A DNA stretch of 64,000 bases from contig JBCFYV010000935.1 of assembly GCA_039000515.1 (NCBI GenBank), positions 58,414,346-58,478,345 on the forward strand, in the 5' to 3' direction. Shown here piece after piece: positions 31,438 through 42,857 of the stretch (the stretch's first letter is position 1; each line of letters opens with the position of its first letter). The position numbers and the translations under genes are program-made. Source of the stretch: Timema cristinae. Taxonomy: Eukaryota; Arthropoda; Insecta; Phasmatodea; Timematidae. The notes beneath the pieces were generated by a model that saw nothing but the letters and a program-made list of their open reading frames with translations, was not told the DNA's origin and made no database searches.

Positions 31438-31676
31438 GGCACCACGACTTACTACTCGTTCGGGTTATACGCTTATGTACTAATTACGCTTTTAGGGATT
31501 ATAAAGATTTTATTTATGGTAAGTGTACTTGAATTTGCGTGGAGAGAGAGTGGAAAACCATTTAGGAAAAACCATCCTCAGTACATCCGACCGAGATTCG
31601 AACCTCAATATTCCCGTCATCGAAGGTTTAGTCTACTGTAAGAGTACTGCGTTATACCACGTGACCACCGTTACCA
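31438..31676 (-). mobile_element. SINE-A, minus (first of three in a row)
   Basis: GGCACCACGACTTACTACTC to CGTTATACCACGTGACCACC. It has the older body (GTACATCCGACCGAGATTCG). Confidence 0.85.
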
Positions 31677-31905
31677 CTTCATCTTACCACCCGTCCTGAC
31701 TATACGCACTTTAATTACTCTTAAAGGGAATAAGATGAAGGTTAGAATTTAGGGGAAATGTTATGTTCTCACGTTTGCGTGAATGGGAAATGAAAATCAT
31801 TTGGGAAGAAAGACGCTTTACACTCTGCCAGTATTCGAACCCTTATCTCCTCGTCAGGAACCCAAACAAGTTGAGCCTTACATTTAGTCCACGTGCCCGC
31901 CAATG
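31677..31905 (-). mobile_element. SINE-A, minus (second of three in a row), diverged
   Basis: CACTTCATCTTACCACCCGT opens the tail directly after the previous copy's head. It ends TTAGTCCACGTGCCCGCC. The B box side is CAGTATTCGAACCCTTATC. Confidence 0.75.
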
Positions 31906-31932
31906 ATGATATAAATAGGCATATACCGGTAC

Positions 31933-32172
31933 CTGCTTCGGTGGCCGCATGGTCTAAGGCGTTACTCCTCCAATAGTCTAGACTTCCGATGACAAAGAGA
32001 TCTGAATTCGATCCCGGTCGGGCGTACTGATGGTGGTTTTTCCAAAATTGTTTTCCATTCTCCCTCGACGCAATTGGGGTACATTTCATCTAAATTTAAC
32101 CTTCCTCATCCCTAACTTACTAACGTAATTAGTACATAAGCGTATAACCTGCTCAGTTGGTAAGACGTGGAC
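31933..32172 (+). mobile_element. SINE-A, plus (third of three in a row), older subfamily
   Basis: It starts ACCTGCTTCGGTGGCCGCAT (A box TGGCCGCATGGTCTAAGG) and has B box ATTCGATCCCGGTCGGG and tail GCGTATAACCTGCTCAGTTGG TAAGACGTGG. It is a good example of the older SINE-A subfamily. Confidence 0.88.
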
Positions 32173-32222
32173 CTTATATATAGATATATATATATATAAA
32201 AAAAAATATATATATATATAAA
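32173..32222. repeat. TA-rich microsatellite
   Basis: Alternating TATA with an A run in the middle, directly after the SINE-A tail, where a (TAA)n-like end would be expected. Confidence 0.85.
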
Positions 32223-32777
32223 ATTTACAACCATTATTGTTTCCAGTCTGTGGTTTGGGTCACTTTTTTATTCAAAACATATTTTTCCACGACCGGCTTG
32301 TTAGGCCTATATGTAAATAATAATTAAAATACTTTTTTTTTTTCGAAATGTCTTCATTTTAGAGGGATAGAGAATAAACATCTTCGGATAAAAAGATAAG
32401 ATAAGCAATATTGACGTTTTCTTAATATTATGCGTTCATTATTTTATTTTTTTCACGTTATAGAACAAAAAAAAAATTCTAAATATTTTATTGAGGAGTT
32501 TGACCAAATCGACTCACTTTGGACTGCCATTAGTTTTATTTGATTAATGAGCTTTAATTCGAATAAAACTTGATTAAAGCTTTGAAGTTGACCGTTTCCG
32601 CATTCGTCACTATCCGTATCCAAATATTACCAACAACATTTATTGACTAATGATCGTGATTACAATAGGTTGATGAATAGTTATTCACTTATCTCATGTT
32701 TTAAAAAACACGATAGTTTTAAATTCCAAATTTCAAGTTGAACAATGATTTAATTTTAAAATATTATTATTTTAACA
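32223..32777. other. No gene seen
   Basis: It includes CCAGTCTGTGGTTTGGGTC (32248), a variant of sequence near 13168, so part of this is an unclassified dispersed repeat. Confidence 0.4.
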
Positions 32778-33465
32778 TCAAGAAGACTCAGCCGACAAAG
32801 CTGGATCGAATATATGACAAGGAAAAGGATAGGGCTTAGTAAAGTTATAAAGATGGATAGAGTAGAGCTTGGAAAAGTATCTTGGAAGCGTGATTGAGGC
32901 GAAAGGTGGGAATATTGTGGATCTAATGATAAGAGGACAGCAGGAAGAGTTGTCTAATAGGTGTGTAAGAGACCTGATATGGAGAAGAGAAGTGTCCTTG
33001 AAGTGTAAGGATGTGTACAGGCGTATTTGTACCATTGTCACACATGTAGCAGAAACATGGACATTGAATGTAAGAGAACTAGGAAAGTGGAGGCCATGGA
33101 ATGAAGTTTGTGAAGACATGTTAGCATCACGAGGAGAAACAGATTAGGAATGAAGTTATCTGAGAAAGAGTGGGAGTATATGAGATAGTAGAGGAAGCAA
33201 GAATGAGATGGTTAAGTATGTAATAAGGATGGAGAAGGAGAGAGACTTAAAAACAATGTCAATTAAGTATGTAGGAAAAAGACCGCAAGGGAAGCCAATA
33301 AGGAGATGGAAGGAGTAGATAACAGAAAATGTTCACGTGAAAGGAAAATAATGGAAGTAAACTAAAGGCGGAAGAATGGTGAAAGAAAAGAGGAAGATGG
33401 AGGAGGTGTTTTACTAAATTGACAGGCTGTAAACAGTTGATGATAATAATGGTGGTGATAATTAT
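32778..33465 (+). pseudogene. LINE reverse-transcriptase C-terminal remnant (3), RTE-like
   Basis: YLGSVIEAKGGNIVDLMIRG, CVRDLIWRREVSLKCKDVYR and VAETWTLNVRELGKWRPWN are in frame (to 33147), then further pieces such as IVEEARMRW, KDRKGSQ and KAEEW lie in other frames. This matches the after-RT tail of RTE-type LINEs (YLGSxIxxxGG ... AETWTL). It has many stops and ends near a (GATAATAATG)-like 3' repeat. Confidence 0.75.
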
Positions 33466-33904
33466 TGTATTTATGTTTCAAACGATCTTACTGGACAACG
33501 GACAGAAATACAGAATTCTCTATTTTTAACCCTAACAATCTAATGGAGAAAGGGGAGGGTGTGTTTTGTAGAGTCCACACTTCAATCTTTTATAACATTA
33601 ATTCACTAGTTTGAATCTGAGCTAACTTTCATGTAGTTAGTTGTCTACTAGATTATTTTTAGGTAGGGGCTAATCGAACCCTCCCTTAAGGAGGGCAGGG
33701 AATATATTTAATGTAATTTGGGGGGATACTCTTTGCAGTTAAGAATTGCAGCAATGAATATTCTCTTCCGTCAACAACTCAAAGGTTGGTTTGACGTGGT
33801 TTCTATATATCCCGAGCTGGGCATGCACCCCGCTGGTTAGTGTCACCTGCACCATCTGCTAAAAAAATATGGGGGGGGAGTCCCGGAAGTGTTTCGGTTC
33901 CCCG
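33466..33904. other. No gene seen
   Basis: About 440 bp between a LINE remnant and SINE-D. A run of G lies at 33872-33880. Confidence 0.4.
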
Positions 33905-34170
33905 TTGCCTCCAAATATAATTTCTATGAGCGAGAGTGAAAGTTCCTACCAATTTTGCCAGGAAAGGTAGTTTCACAAACCTTCCAGTTTTTTTTTTACA
34001 TATCTCAATCGACATGGGACCTACGGCTTTACTTCCCCTCCGAAGGAAATTGTGCTACGGATTTGTATCGCTCAAAGAAAATCCTCCGACTCCGGCTGGA
34101 TGTGAACCCCACGAACATTGGGTCCTGAGGCGAACACTTTACCCCAATACTATTGAGTCGACCACTGAAT
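33905..34170 (-). mobile_element. SINE-D, minus
   Basis: GAGAGTGAAAGTTCCTACCA, CAGGAAAGGTAGTTTCACA, CGACATGGGACCTACGGCTT, TGTGAACCCCACGAACATTG and CCTGAGGCGAACACTTTACC follow the same order as 60588-60828. In the reverse sense the A box region is GGGGTAAAGTGTTCGCC and the B box TGGGGTTCACATCC. Confidence 0.7.
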
Positions 34171-34537
34171 ATAATGACCCAGAAAACCAATGATTCTAAT
34201 CTGTAAAAATGTAAAGACAGCTGTGAAGTGCGCAGACAATTATGAACCAAATGGTGACTCAAAATCCAAATAGTGTGGAATTTTAATTTTTATGGATTTT
34301 TACAACATATTAGGCACTTTAATATTTTAATTAATCGTTATATAATCATTTTTAGCAAACATACAAATAGAATCAAATTAGCATAGTGAAGATTAAATCA
34401 ATCAAAATATTTAAAATATAAGGGTGAATTCAGGAACTCCCTTTTATTCCCCCCACCCCTAGTAAAACATTCGAAAAAACACAACATTGTATTGCTAGGA
34501 TTAATAATGTAGTACAAATAATTTAATTTACTTTGTC

Positions 34538-34829
34538 AGGGCGACCTGATGGTCTAGGGGTAAGGTGTCGGACTTTAGTGTTGAGGGTCCGGGGTTCAAT
34601 CCTCGGTCCCGGCACAGATTTATCTGATTAACAAACCCTTCCTTCACCTCTGACAAGACGTATATTAATAACAACTTGTGAATGTGTGTGGAATGCCAGG
34701 CCTCCACCGTGGTTCGGATTCCACGTTAAACTGTAGGTCCTCCATTTCATCTCACAATCACCCTACCACTACACATGAGCGTAAGTGCGTATAACCCGAA
34801 CGGGTAGTAAGACGCGGTGGTAATAATAA
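34538..34829 (+). mobile_element. SINE-B, plus, full length with 14-bp target duplication
   Basis: It is flanked by TAATTTACTTTGTC at 34524-34537 and 34830-34843, an exact match. It starts AGGGCGACCTGATGGTCTAG and ends GTAAGACGCGGTGGTAATAA. The exact duplication marks a fairly recent insertion. Confidence 0.93.
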
Positions 34830-34843
34830 TAATTTACTTTGTC

Positions 34844-35326
34844 TAAATTAATCTGAAGGAAAAACATATCTGCAAAAGATTATTCCTTTTCTTGGGACAA
34901 CGCGCAATAATATTGTGTTTAGTAACGTAGAAGAGGTCATTTACACTGCAGATCGTTTATCTGAACATTCATCTAAAAATAGAGAGCTAAATAGATTGTT
35001 CCCTTTCTTGCGAAATACCAAGTAGTTCTATGTACAACAGCTCGGTGATGTGCGCATGCGTTAACTGAGATTTTATTAGTACGTTCAACCCCCAGGGCCC
35101 TACTCCAAAATTTACTTCGTAATAGTGGACAATGTATCAAAGCTATTATTACTATATATATCCTTTCCTAATTTGGTAATTTTAGGGACTTTCTTTAAAA
35201 AAAAAAATCTTTTGAATATCAAGTAGATCTACAAATTTAATCTTAAACATTTACAACTCATCAGTGCTCTATACTAAAATACGTGTTCTTAACATGTTTT
35301 GTAATTTTTTTTTTTTCCTTTCCTGT
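34844..35326. other. No gene seen
   Basis: AT-rich unique sequence of about 480 bp. Confidence 0.4.
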
Positions 35327-35440
35327 CACCACGTCTTTTTTATAACCCGTTTGAGTTATAATCATATGAACCACTTTTACGCTAGTGTGTTAGGAACGAG
35401 GAAGGTACAATTTATAGAAAATATACCCGCATTTGCGAGT
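35327..35440 (-). mobile_element. SINE-A 3' half, minus
   Basis: CACCACGTCTTTTTTATAAC through AGAAAATATACCCGCATTTG. It ends abruptly where the next SINE-A tail begins. Confidence 0.7.
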
Positions 35441-35445
35441 TTTTT

Positions 35446-35687
35446 TATCACCCTGTCTTACTACCTGTTAAAGTTGTACGTATATATGATAATTACTCTA
35501 ATGAGGAAGGAAGCATTTTAGAGGTAATGTACCCGTATTTGCGTGGAATGAAAGTGGGAAACCAGTTAGGGAAAAAATAAATCTCAGTAGACCCGACTAG
35601 GATTCAAATCTCAATCTCCCCTTTATCATCAGGCCAGTCTAATATGAGAGTGACGCCTTAAACCATTCAGCCACTGAAGCGAGTCGT
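35446..35687 (-). mobile_element. SINE-A, minus, old full-length copy
   Basis: ATCACCCTGTCTTACTACCT to ACCATTCAGCCACTGAAGCG. B box side AGGATTCAAATCTCAATC. It probably inserted into the SINE-A at 35327. Confidence 0.8.
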
Positions 35688-35874
35688 GAAGGGAGAGTGG
35701 AACAATACTTAGTATAAAATACTTCAGTACACCGGACGAAATTGGAACCCCGATAAGGGAGAAGGATAAATAAAAGAAACTGAAATGGCATTCGTCAATA
35801 GGGAGGATGATAAACCACAAATTAGAAGTAAAACTAATAATCTCCATCGCCGGTAGGCACACGCTCTAAACGTC

Positions 35875-36070
35875 TAGTTCATTTGGTGTTGCATATTGGT
35901 TGATGAGGAGCCGGGTGTATTGATAGTATTTTTTTTAAATATGGATTTATATTTTCCTTCTATGCAAATTAGGGTACATTTAATCCAAATTGATACCTTT
36001 CACAGACATCATTATCTCATTAGTGTTGTTAATGTATGCTAAGATCTTGAATGGGCAGTTTGACGTGGCG
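35875..36070 (+). mobile_element. SINE-A, plus, highly diverged
   Basis: GCCGGGTGTATTGATAGTAT, TTTCCTTCTATGCAAATTAGG, TCTCATTAGTGTTGTTAATG and GAATGGGCAGTTTGACGTGG follow the SINE-A order with many changes. Confidence 0.6.
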
Positions 36071-37199
36071 AATAAAATATAAAAATAACCTCCGTGTAGT
36101 TGGATCGATCGGGCCCTGTACACGACTGAAGGAGTTGTTTTACCTGCTAAGAGATAGCGCCACATGTACAGATGTGTATAATCAATCAGCGGCGTGGCTT
36201 GACTATGAAATGCCTTGGACAGGTTTAAAATACTCTATTTGTTTGATACTTTATTACTTTCTTAATCAATTTAAATGCATCCGTTATATTTGTAGATGTT
36301 CAGATTTTTTTATAGGGCAAGAGTTGGCGGGCGGATCATGAATAAGTTTATTTTCTGTCAACTATAAATACATTTTTAACGTTTAATTAATTGTGTTGGA
36401 ACAATAAAGTAAAATTGTAAGATTCAGATATGACAATTTCTTCACGTTATTAAAACTCTTTCATCTAATCATACGCCAAGTCATATAGTATATAGCACTT
36501 TAGATCGAAGGATAGTATCAATATCTTTCCGCTATAGAATTACAAAAATGTTATATAAATAATTCTACCAAGGGAGCGGGTTATAACCCCAAAACACCCT
36601 TTCCTTCTTATATATAGATAAATGAGATATATTGAAATTAGCTCCTCTAACACAATCAAGAGAAGCTATAAATTTATACTCGTTCTTAATTTCATCGAAA
36701 GCTCTCCGTCAGAGATGGAAACATGGCTCAAGGTCATGAGTGAAGAACTTTACTTTCATCCCCACCATGGTCAAGACCGGGAGACCACGGGTTATTAAAG
36801 CGACGACGACGACGATGATGGGACCTTGGTTGTAGGAATTTCCTGAAACTCGCTGGGATATTATTTGGAAAATATTCCTTCCATTTCCTTTCAATTATTT
36901 TATTTTTGGCTAGTTTTCTTTTTTCTTATTTATTCTCAAAGAATTGGGTTTCTCGGGGTGCAAATGGGTTATGATTAGGGGCACCTAAATTACACGAAAC
37001 GTGTGTTTTTTATAATGAATTTTTACTTAGAATTTTAAAATGTCTAATTAAAACGTATTTAAAGTTCAGTTTAACATTTTAAAATGATCCATTTGCGAAT
37101 TAGAACGAAATTAAATATCTTCATCAAATTGCCTACTTTATATCTTTAAAACGAGAATCATAGTATAGTTTATAGATTTAATTGTGAATTAACAATAAA
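36071..37199. other. No gene seen
   Basis: About 1.1 kb of AT-rich sequence with a short (GAC/GAT)n run near 36802. The open frame at 36051-36341 overlaps a SINE tail and has no family features. Confidence 0.45.
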
Positions 37200-37453
37200 C
37201 CTGCTTCGGTGATCACATGATCTAAGGTTCTACTCTCACAGTAGACTAGACTGCCAATGACAGGGAGATCTATGATCGAATATCGGCCGGGTGTACTGAA
37301 GTGTTTTTTTTTTTCAAAATAGGTTTTCCACTCTCCCTCCACGCAAATGTGGGTACGCTTCCTATAAATATAACCTTCCTCATCCCTAAAACCATCAGCG
37401 TAATTAATACATAAGCATATAACCCGAACGGGTAGTAAGACGCGGTGATAAAC
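37200..37453 (+). mobile_element. SINE-A, plus, older subfamily
   Basis: ACCTGCTTCGGTGATCACAT to AACCCGAACGGGTAGTAAGA CGCGGTGA. The B box is partly lost (TGATCGAATATCGGCC). Confidence 0.88.
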
Positions 37454-37463
37454 AAAAATTTAA

Positions 37464-37612
37464 CAGGAACCTCCACCGTGGTTCGGATCCCACGTTAAAC
37501 TGTAGGTCCTCCATTTTATCTCACTATCATCCTAACATTACACATTAGCGTAAGTGCGTATAACCCGAACGGGTAGTAAGATGCGGTTATGATGATGATA
37601 ATAATAACAACA
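37464..37612 (+). mobile_element. SINE-B 3' half, plus
   Basis: CCTCCACCGTGGTTCGGATC through the shared tail to TGATGATGATAATAATAAC. It is 5' truncated and starts 10 bp after the end of a SINE-A, so the same tail sequence occurs twice within 150 bp in the same orientation. Confidence 0.85.
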
Positions 37613-37627
37613 TTCTATTTTATTTTC

Positions 37628-37862
37628 CTTTCGTATTACTACCTGTTCATGTTATATGTCTATGTACTGATTACGCTGATGAGGTATGGATGAGGAAGGT
37701 TAAATTTAGAGGAAATTACCCACATTTGCGTGGAGGGAGTATGGTAAACCATTTAGTAAAACCAGTACACCCGACTAGGATTTGAATCCTAACATTCCTG
37801 TCATTTGGCAGTCTGGTTTATTGTGAGAGTGACGCCTTAGACCATGCAGCCAACGAAGCAGG
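37628..37862 (-). mobile_element. SINE-A, minus, older subfamily
   Basis: TCGTATTACTACCTGTTCAT to CATGCAGCCAACGAAGCAGG. B box side AGGATTTGAATCCTAAC. Confidence 0.82.
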
Positions 37863-38315
37863 TTTCCAATAATTAACAACAACAACAAAATTAGCATTAA
37901 TCCAGGAAATGTATTTCATTGGTTAAAAAATATTATGCCGTTCGAGTTATTCGCAAATATTTAAAGAGACAAAAGAAGACAAAAGGTGGCGGCGACCTCA
38001 TTGTCGGTCAAACTTAATTGCGGGAGAAGAAGACTAATAAACAATGTTTAAAATGAGATCGTTTGTGACTCCTATCTTTGGTTTGTTAAGTGCAATTTTC
38101 ATAGGAATGGCCTTATCTGATGACATCTAGAAAAGTTCTTAGGTTTACTTTCACGTCTTTATACGTCAAGTCATGTGATTTGTAGCTGTCACTTTTGATG
38201 GATATCATAAATACCGAAAAAAAATAACACTAACAATACGGTAAAATGTTTTCAATGTTCACCGAAATTTTAAAAAAAGTGTTTTTAAAAGGCCTTTCTT
38301 ATTAAAACTAAAAAT
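37863..38315. other. Dispersed repeat shared with 62915, otherwise nothing
   Basis: TACTTTCACGTCTTTATACG, then GTCATGTGATTTGTAGCTGT and TTTTGATGGATATCAT (38140-38210), recur near 62925-62990 with few changes. The family is unknown and no coding sequence is visible. Confidence 0.5.
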
Positions 38316-38635
38316 AGGTGACCTGGTGGTCTAGGGGTAAGGTGTCAGACTTCTGTGCTGGAGGTCGGGGTTCAATCCTCGGTCACGGCACAGAGTTATC
38401 TGATTTCCAAACCTTTCCTTCACCTCTGACAAGACGTGTATTAATCACAACTTGTGAATGTGGGGAATGCCAGGCCTCCACCGTGGTTCGGATTCCACGT
38501 TAAACTGTAGGTCCTCCATTTCATCTCACAATCACCTTACCATTACACATTAGAGTAAGTGCGTATAACCCGAATGGGTAGTAAGACGCGGTGATGATAA
38601 TAATAATAATAATATAATAATAATAATAATAACAA
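38316..38635 (+). mobile_element. SINE-B, plus, full length
   Basis: GGTGACCTGGTGGTCTAGGG to GTAAGACGCGGTGATGATAA and a long (AAT)n tail. It includes the TATTAATCACAACTTGTG stretch (long form). Confidence 0.92.
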
Positions 38636-39284
38636 GCTATAATTGTTCGATTTCCCGCCATTTGTGAGCCATCAAAGAGTTGAGTGCAATGTTTAGTTGG
38701 TTGGTTGGTGAATTTGCGCAGTCGGATGACTGTGACGGCTAATGAGGCTGCAGATGTAGCCATTCTTTTATGACAGTTCACACAGTTTTTAGACGTACAA
38801 TCAGAAAAAAGAATATTGGGTTCACCCAATTTAAAAAAATGCATTCATAGCTATGTAGTGGAACTCCCTTTTCACGTGTTATTCGGGATTTGGCGCATGC
38901 GCAGTTCAAAATGTTTTGAATCTATTGTCGCGAGAGACAAATGAATAGCGCATCGCCTTTTGTTGCAAGATGCCTCACGACAATGTCGCAAACAGCGATG
39001 AGCCGGCGCAGCACGTTGCGACAAAGCGTCTTGTCGCGAAACAAAATGTTGCATTTGGTGGTATGTGGCCAGCTTGAGAAGTAGGCCTACTCTTCTCTGG
39101 CTGGGAGAAAGTGAACTGTTGCCAGATTTTACATTTAAAGACTAAACTTACTAGCAGCTGACTTGATTATAACATTTTTTTTCTATCCAACCTATGTACA
39201 TTTCATAATTTGCATTAATTTGTTTTACTGATCGGGGACAAAATCAGTCCGAGGTACCAGTGTCCGCGAATATCTTGGACTAAA
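38636..39284. other. No gene seen
   Basis: About 650 bp. At 38925-39050 GACAATGTCGCAAAC and GTTGCGACAAAGCG repeat in both senses, suggesting a worn inverted-repeat element that I cannot delimit. Confidence 0.4.
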
Positions 39285-40430
39285 GGCCGATTCACACAGA
39301 ACGCTAAGCTACGCCGTACTATTAGTGATGATCACTAAATAAATTACACAATTACAAGGGTTTATCATAGTACGTCAAATAAGTTTTAATATTGGTATTC
39401 AAGTTTTACATAATGTTTGTTGGACCACTAATTTTGTCCAAATTACATAACATTTCATTATAAACTATAAAGAATTTTTTTTATTGCTTTCGTTTTTTTT
39501 TATCAAATGTATGAAACATCTTAAAACGCATACTTTTGTATTGACTGTATATTAGTCAGGCAACATGAAACCCACATGAAACCTTGAAAGATTAGGTAGC
39601 TGTATGTCGATTGTCAATGTCAGTGCCGACAGGAAGAGCTTATGTTAGGCCTTTAAGTATCGAATTCCATTGCAAGCCGCCAAACACCCGAGTAATTAGT
39701 TTTCCTCCCAACCGAAAGCAGCTAAATACTAGCTTTGACCGTAGTTGGAAAGTGAAAAAATATCGGTCCATCAAGACACGGTGAATACCAGTCACAGTGA
39801 AAAATGACTTGTATAAATCACCGATATTTTAAAATCACAGTCACTGTATTCACTGATATCGTAAAGTCACTGTTTCGCCCATCTCTACCGGCACCATGTT
39901 TTTACCGATTGCTGGCCGGGCAATTTTTCCATCCCCCATCTTGAGCTATCTTATGTTGCGCATGCGCATAAAGCAACTTGGGCTCCATGTTGAACAGACG
40001 CAATGCTGATTCGGTGGAAATAACTAAAGAAGTGTTGAAGTTTTGTTTTCAGTTTGTTTTACATGTATTTAGATAATATTCTATTTAGGTTTATATTTAA
40101 TAAACATTTGTATATCAAAATGAACAAGTCAAACCGCCACCTCCTAAATGGTCTTCATCTTCCAAAACAGCTGCTAAGAGCAGCATTTTTTTTCCCTTCC
40201 TTCCTCAGTACTATCATCTAAACTCAAACAAGAGAATTTGGAGAACGCCATCTTCACTGCCCCTTCACGCCAACTTCACTGGAGTAGACCAGAAATAAAC
40301 AACACTGAATTCTGGAGTGGTAAGAGAGACCTTTGCTTAGTTTAGCTTAGCAATTAGTGTGAAACCAAATTGACAAAGTCTAAGCAGAGGACAGCACAGC
40401 ACGGCATAGCTTGGCATTCTGTGTGCCTCA
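39285..40430. mobile_element. DNA transposon with about 35-bp inverted ends (CACACAGAA type)
   Basis: The left end GATTCACACAGAACGCTAAG CTACGCCGTA is mirrored at the right by ACGGCATAGCTTGGCATTCT GTGTGCC, with a few mismatches. There is no transposase between them. The exact outer ends and target duplication cannot be fixed. Confidence 0.55.
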
Positions 40431-40657
40431 GCGGGGATTCGAATCGACTATAAGTGTACAGAGTAGGTTGGGTAACAAACACATTGAAGGCCATGGGACG
40501 AAGCAACACCGGACAACACTTCGTGCCGGCTTGTTAGACAAGTCTGTGGAAGTGTTCACTAGATATTTGCATTGTAAACATAGATAAATAACCGAGTGAC
40601 CTTCGGACTTGATTGTTTAGGGACGGGCTCCTGTCTCTTTGACCGAGTGGTTAGAGA
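40431..40657. other. tRNA-like sequence just before the 32-bp minisatellite
   Basis: GACCGAGTGGTTAGAGAGGTC (40641-40661) resembles the A-box arm of a class II (Leu/Ser) tRNA and runs directly into the first minisatellite unit (GGTCGACTGTAGG). No downstream B box is visible, so it is a fragment only. Confidence 0.4.
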
Positions 40658-42455
40658 GGTCGACTGTAGGTAGGACTACAAGGAACAATGGTCGACTGTA
40701 GGTAGGACTGCAAGGAACAATGGTCGGCTGTAGGTAGGACTGCAGGGAACAATGGTCGGCTGTAGGTAGGACTGCAGGGAACAATGGTCGACTATAGGTG
40801 GGACTGCAAGGAACAATGGTCGGCTGTAGTTAGGACTGCAGGGAACAATGGTCGACTGTAGGTAGGACTGCAAGGAACAATGGTCGGCTGTAGGTAGGAC
40901 TGCAGGGAACAATGGTCGATTGTAGGTAGGACTTCAAGGAACAATGGTCGACTGTAGGTAGGACTGCAAGGAACAATAGTCGGCTGTAGGTAGGACTGCA
41001 GGGAACAATGGTCGACTTTAGGTAGGACTGCAAGGAACAATGGTTTACTGTAGGTAGGACTGCAAGGAACAATGGTTGACTGTAGGTGGGACTGCAGGGA
41101 ACAATGGTCGACTGTAGGTAGGACTGCAAGGAACAATGGTCGACTGTAGGTGGGACTGCAAGGAACAATGGTCGGCTGTAGGTGGGACTGCAAGGAACAA
41201 TGGTCGACTGTAGGTGGGACTGCAAGGAACAATGGTCGACTGTAGGTAGGACTGCAAGGAACAATGGTTTACTGTAGGTAGGACTGCAAGGAACAATGGT
41301 CGACTGTAGGTAGGACTGCAAGGAACAATGGTCGGCTGTAGGTAGGACTGCAGGGAACAATGGTCGGCTGTAGGTAGGACTGCAGGGAACAATGGTCGGC
41401 TGTAGGTAGGACTGCAGGGAACAATGGTCGACTATAGGTGGGACTGCAAGGAACAATGGTCGGCTGTAGTTAGGACTGCAGGGAACAATGGTCGACTGTA
41501 GGTAGGACTGCAAGGAACAATGGTCGGCTGTAGGTAGGACTGCAGGGAACAATGGTCGATTGTAGGTAGGACTGCAAGGAACAATGGTCGACTGTAGGTA
41601 GGACTGCAAGGAACAATAGTCGGCTGTAGGTAGGACTGCAGGGAACAATGGTCGACTTTAGGTAGGACTGCAAGGAACAATGGTTTACTGTAGGTAGGAC
41701 TGCAAGGAACAATGGTTGACTGTAGGTGGGACTGCAGGGAACAATGGTCGACTGTAGGTAGGACTGCAAGGAACAATGGTCGGCTGTAGGTGGGACTGCA
41801 AGGAACAATGGTCGGCTGTAGGTGGGACTGCAAGGAACAATGGTCGACTGTAGGTGGGACTGCAAGGAACAATGGTCGACTGTAGGTAGGACTGCAAGGA
41901 ACAATGGTTTACTGTAGGTAGGACTGCAAGGAACAATGGTCGGCTGTAGGTAGGACTGCAAGGAACAATGGTTTACTGTAGGTATGACTGCAAGGAACAA
42001 TGGTCGACTGTAGGTAGGACTGCAAGGAACAATGGTCGACTGTAGGTAGGACTGCAAGGAACAATGGTCGACTGTAGATAGGACTGCAGGGAATAACGGT
42101 CGACTGTAGGTGGGACTGCAGGGAACAATGGTTGACTGTAGGTGGGACTGCAGGGAACAATGGTCGACTGTAGGTAGGACTGCAAGGAACAATGGTCGAC
42201 TGTAGGTAGGACTGCAAGGAACAATGGTCGACTGTAGATAGGACTGCAGGGAATAATGGTCGACTGTAGGTGGGACTGCAGGGAACAATGGTCGACTGTA
42301 GGTAGGACTGCAAGGAACAATGGTCGACTGTAGGTAGGACTGCAAGAAACAATGGTCGGCTGTAGGTAGGACTGCAGGGAACAATGGTCGACTGTAGGTG
42401 GGACTGCAGGGAACTATGGTCGACTGTAGGTAATACTGCAGGGAACTATGGTTTA
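40658..42455. repeat. 32-bp minisatellite, about 56 units, with higher-order repeats
   Basis: The unit is GGTCGACTGTAGGTAGGACT plus GCAAGGAACAAT, with variants (GGTCGGC, GTTTAC, GGTGGG, CAGGG). The variant pattern repeats with a 640-bp period: the marker unit with ACTATAGGTG is at 40791 and again at 41431. A 160-bp period near the right end is marked by ACTGTAGATA at 42071 and 42231. All three minus-strand frames are open because 32 is not a multiple of three and the reverse unit lacks stops. The plus strand has TAG in many units. I read the long minus-strand frames (to 304 codons) as chance, not genes. Confidence 0.97.
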
Positions 42456-42482
42456 CTCGCTAGAAATGGGCATAACAGTTTA

Positions 42483-42857
42483 AGGAACGAGAGGAAAGGT
42501 GTTTTTTTTGTTGCAGTTTTTACATTAACATTTTTTTGGGGGGCAAAATAAACAAAATAATTTTTCAGTACAAACATATAGTTTAGTTTTCTTCATATGA
42601 TGATATGAACCGTTGAATATCTGTCAAGGGTGTCCTGGAATTTAATGATAACTCTATTCTCTTCACATTCAAAGTTACTCACCTAAGGCTGCTGTGCTCA
42701 TGAAATATATTTAACAACTCTTGAAATCCCCATGTGAAGAAAATTAAACTAAATGTTTCTACTGGAGCAATATTGCATTTATTTTAGCCATTAAAAAAAG
42801 GAGTTTCAATTAAAACTGCAAAAACACTGGCCTTTTCTTGTATCTCTTACACTCCAC
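42483..42857. mobile_element. TTAA-flanked foldback element, copy 2
   Basis: It begins after TTAA (42479-42482) and ends at CACTCCACC, where CTAA replaces TTAA. It contains GTTGAATATCTGTCAAGGGT and the CCCATGTGAAGAAAATTAAA segment common to copies 1 and 3. Confidence 0.7.

Noticed and set aside
40676..42384. Minus-strand open frames up to 304 codons in the 32-bp array
   Set aside because: A 32-bp unit without stops on that strand opens all three frames automatically. There is no signal peptide, no splice context and no family match, so I do not call a gene.
40658..42455. CRISPR array
   Set aside because: The repeats are contiguous without unique spacers, and the window is eukaryotic.
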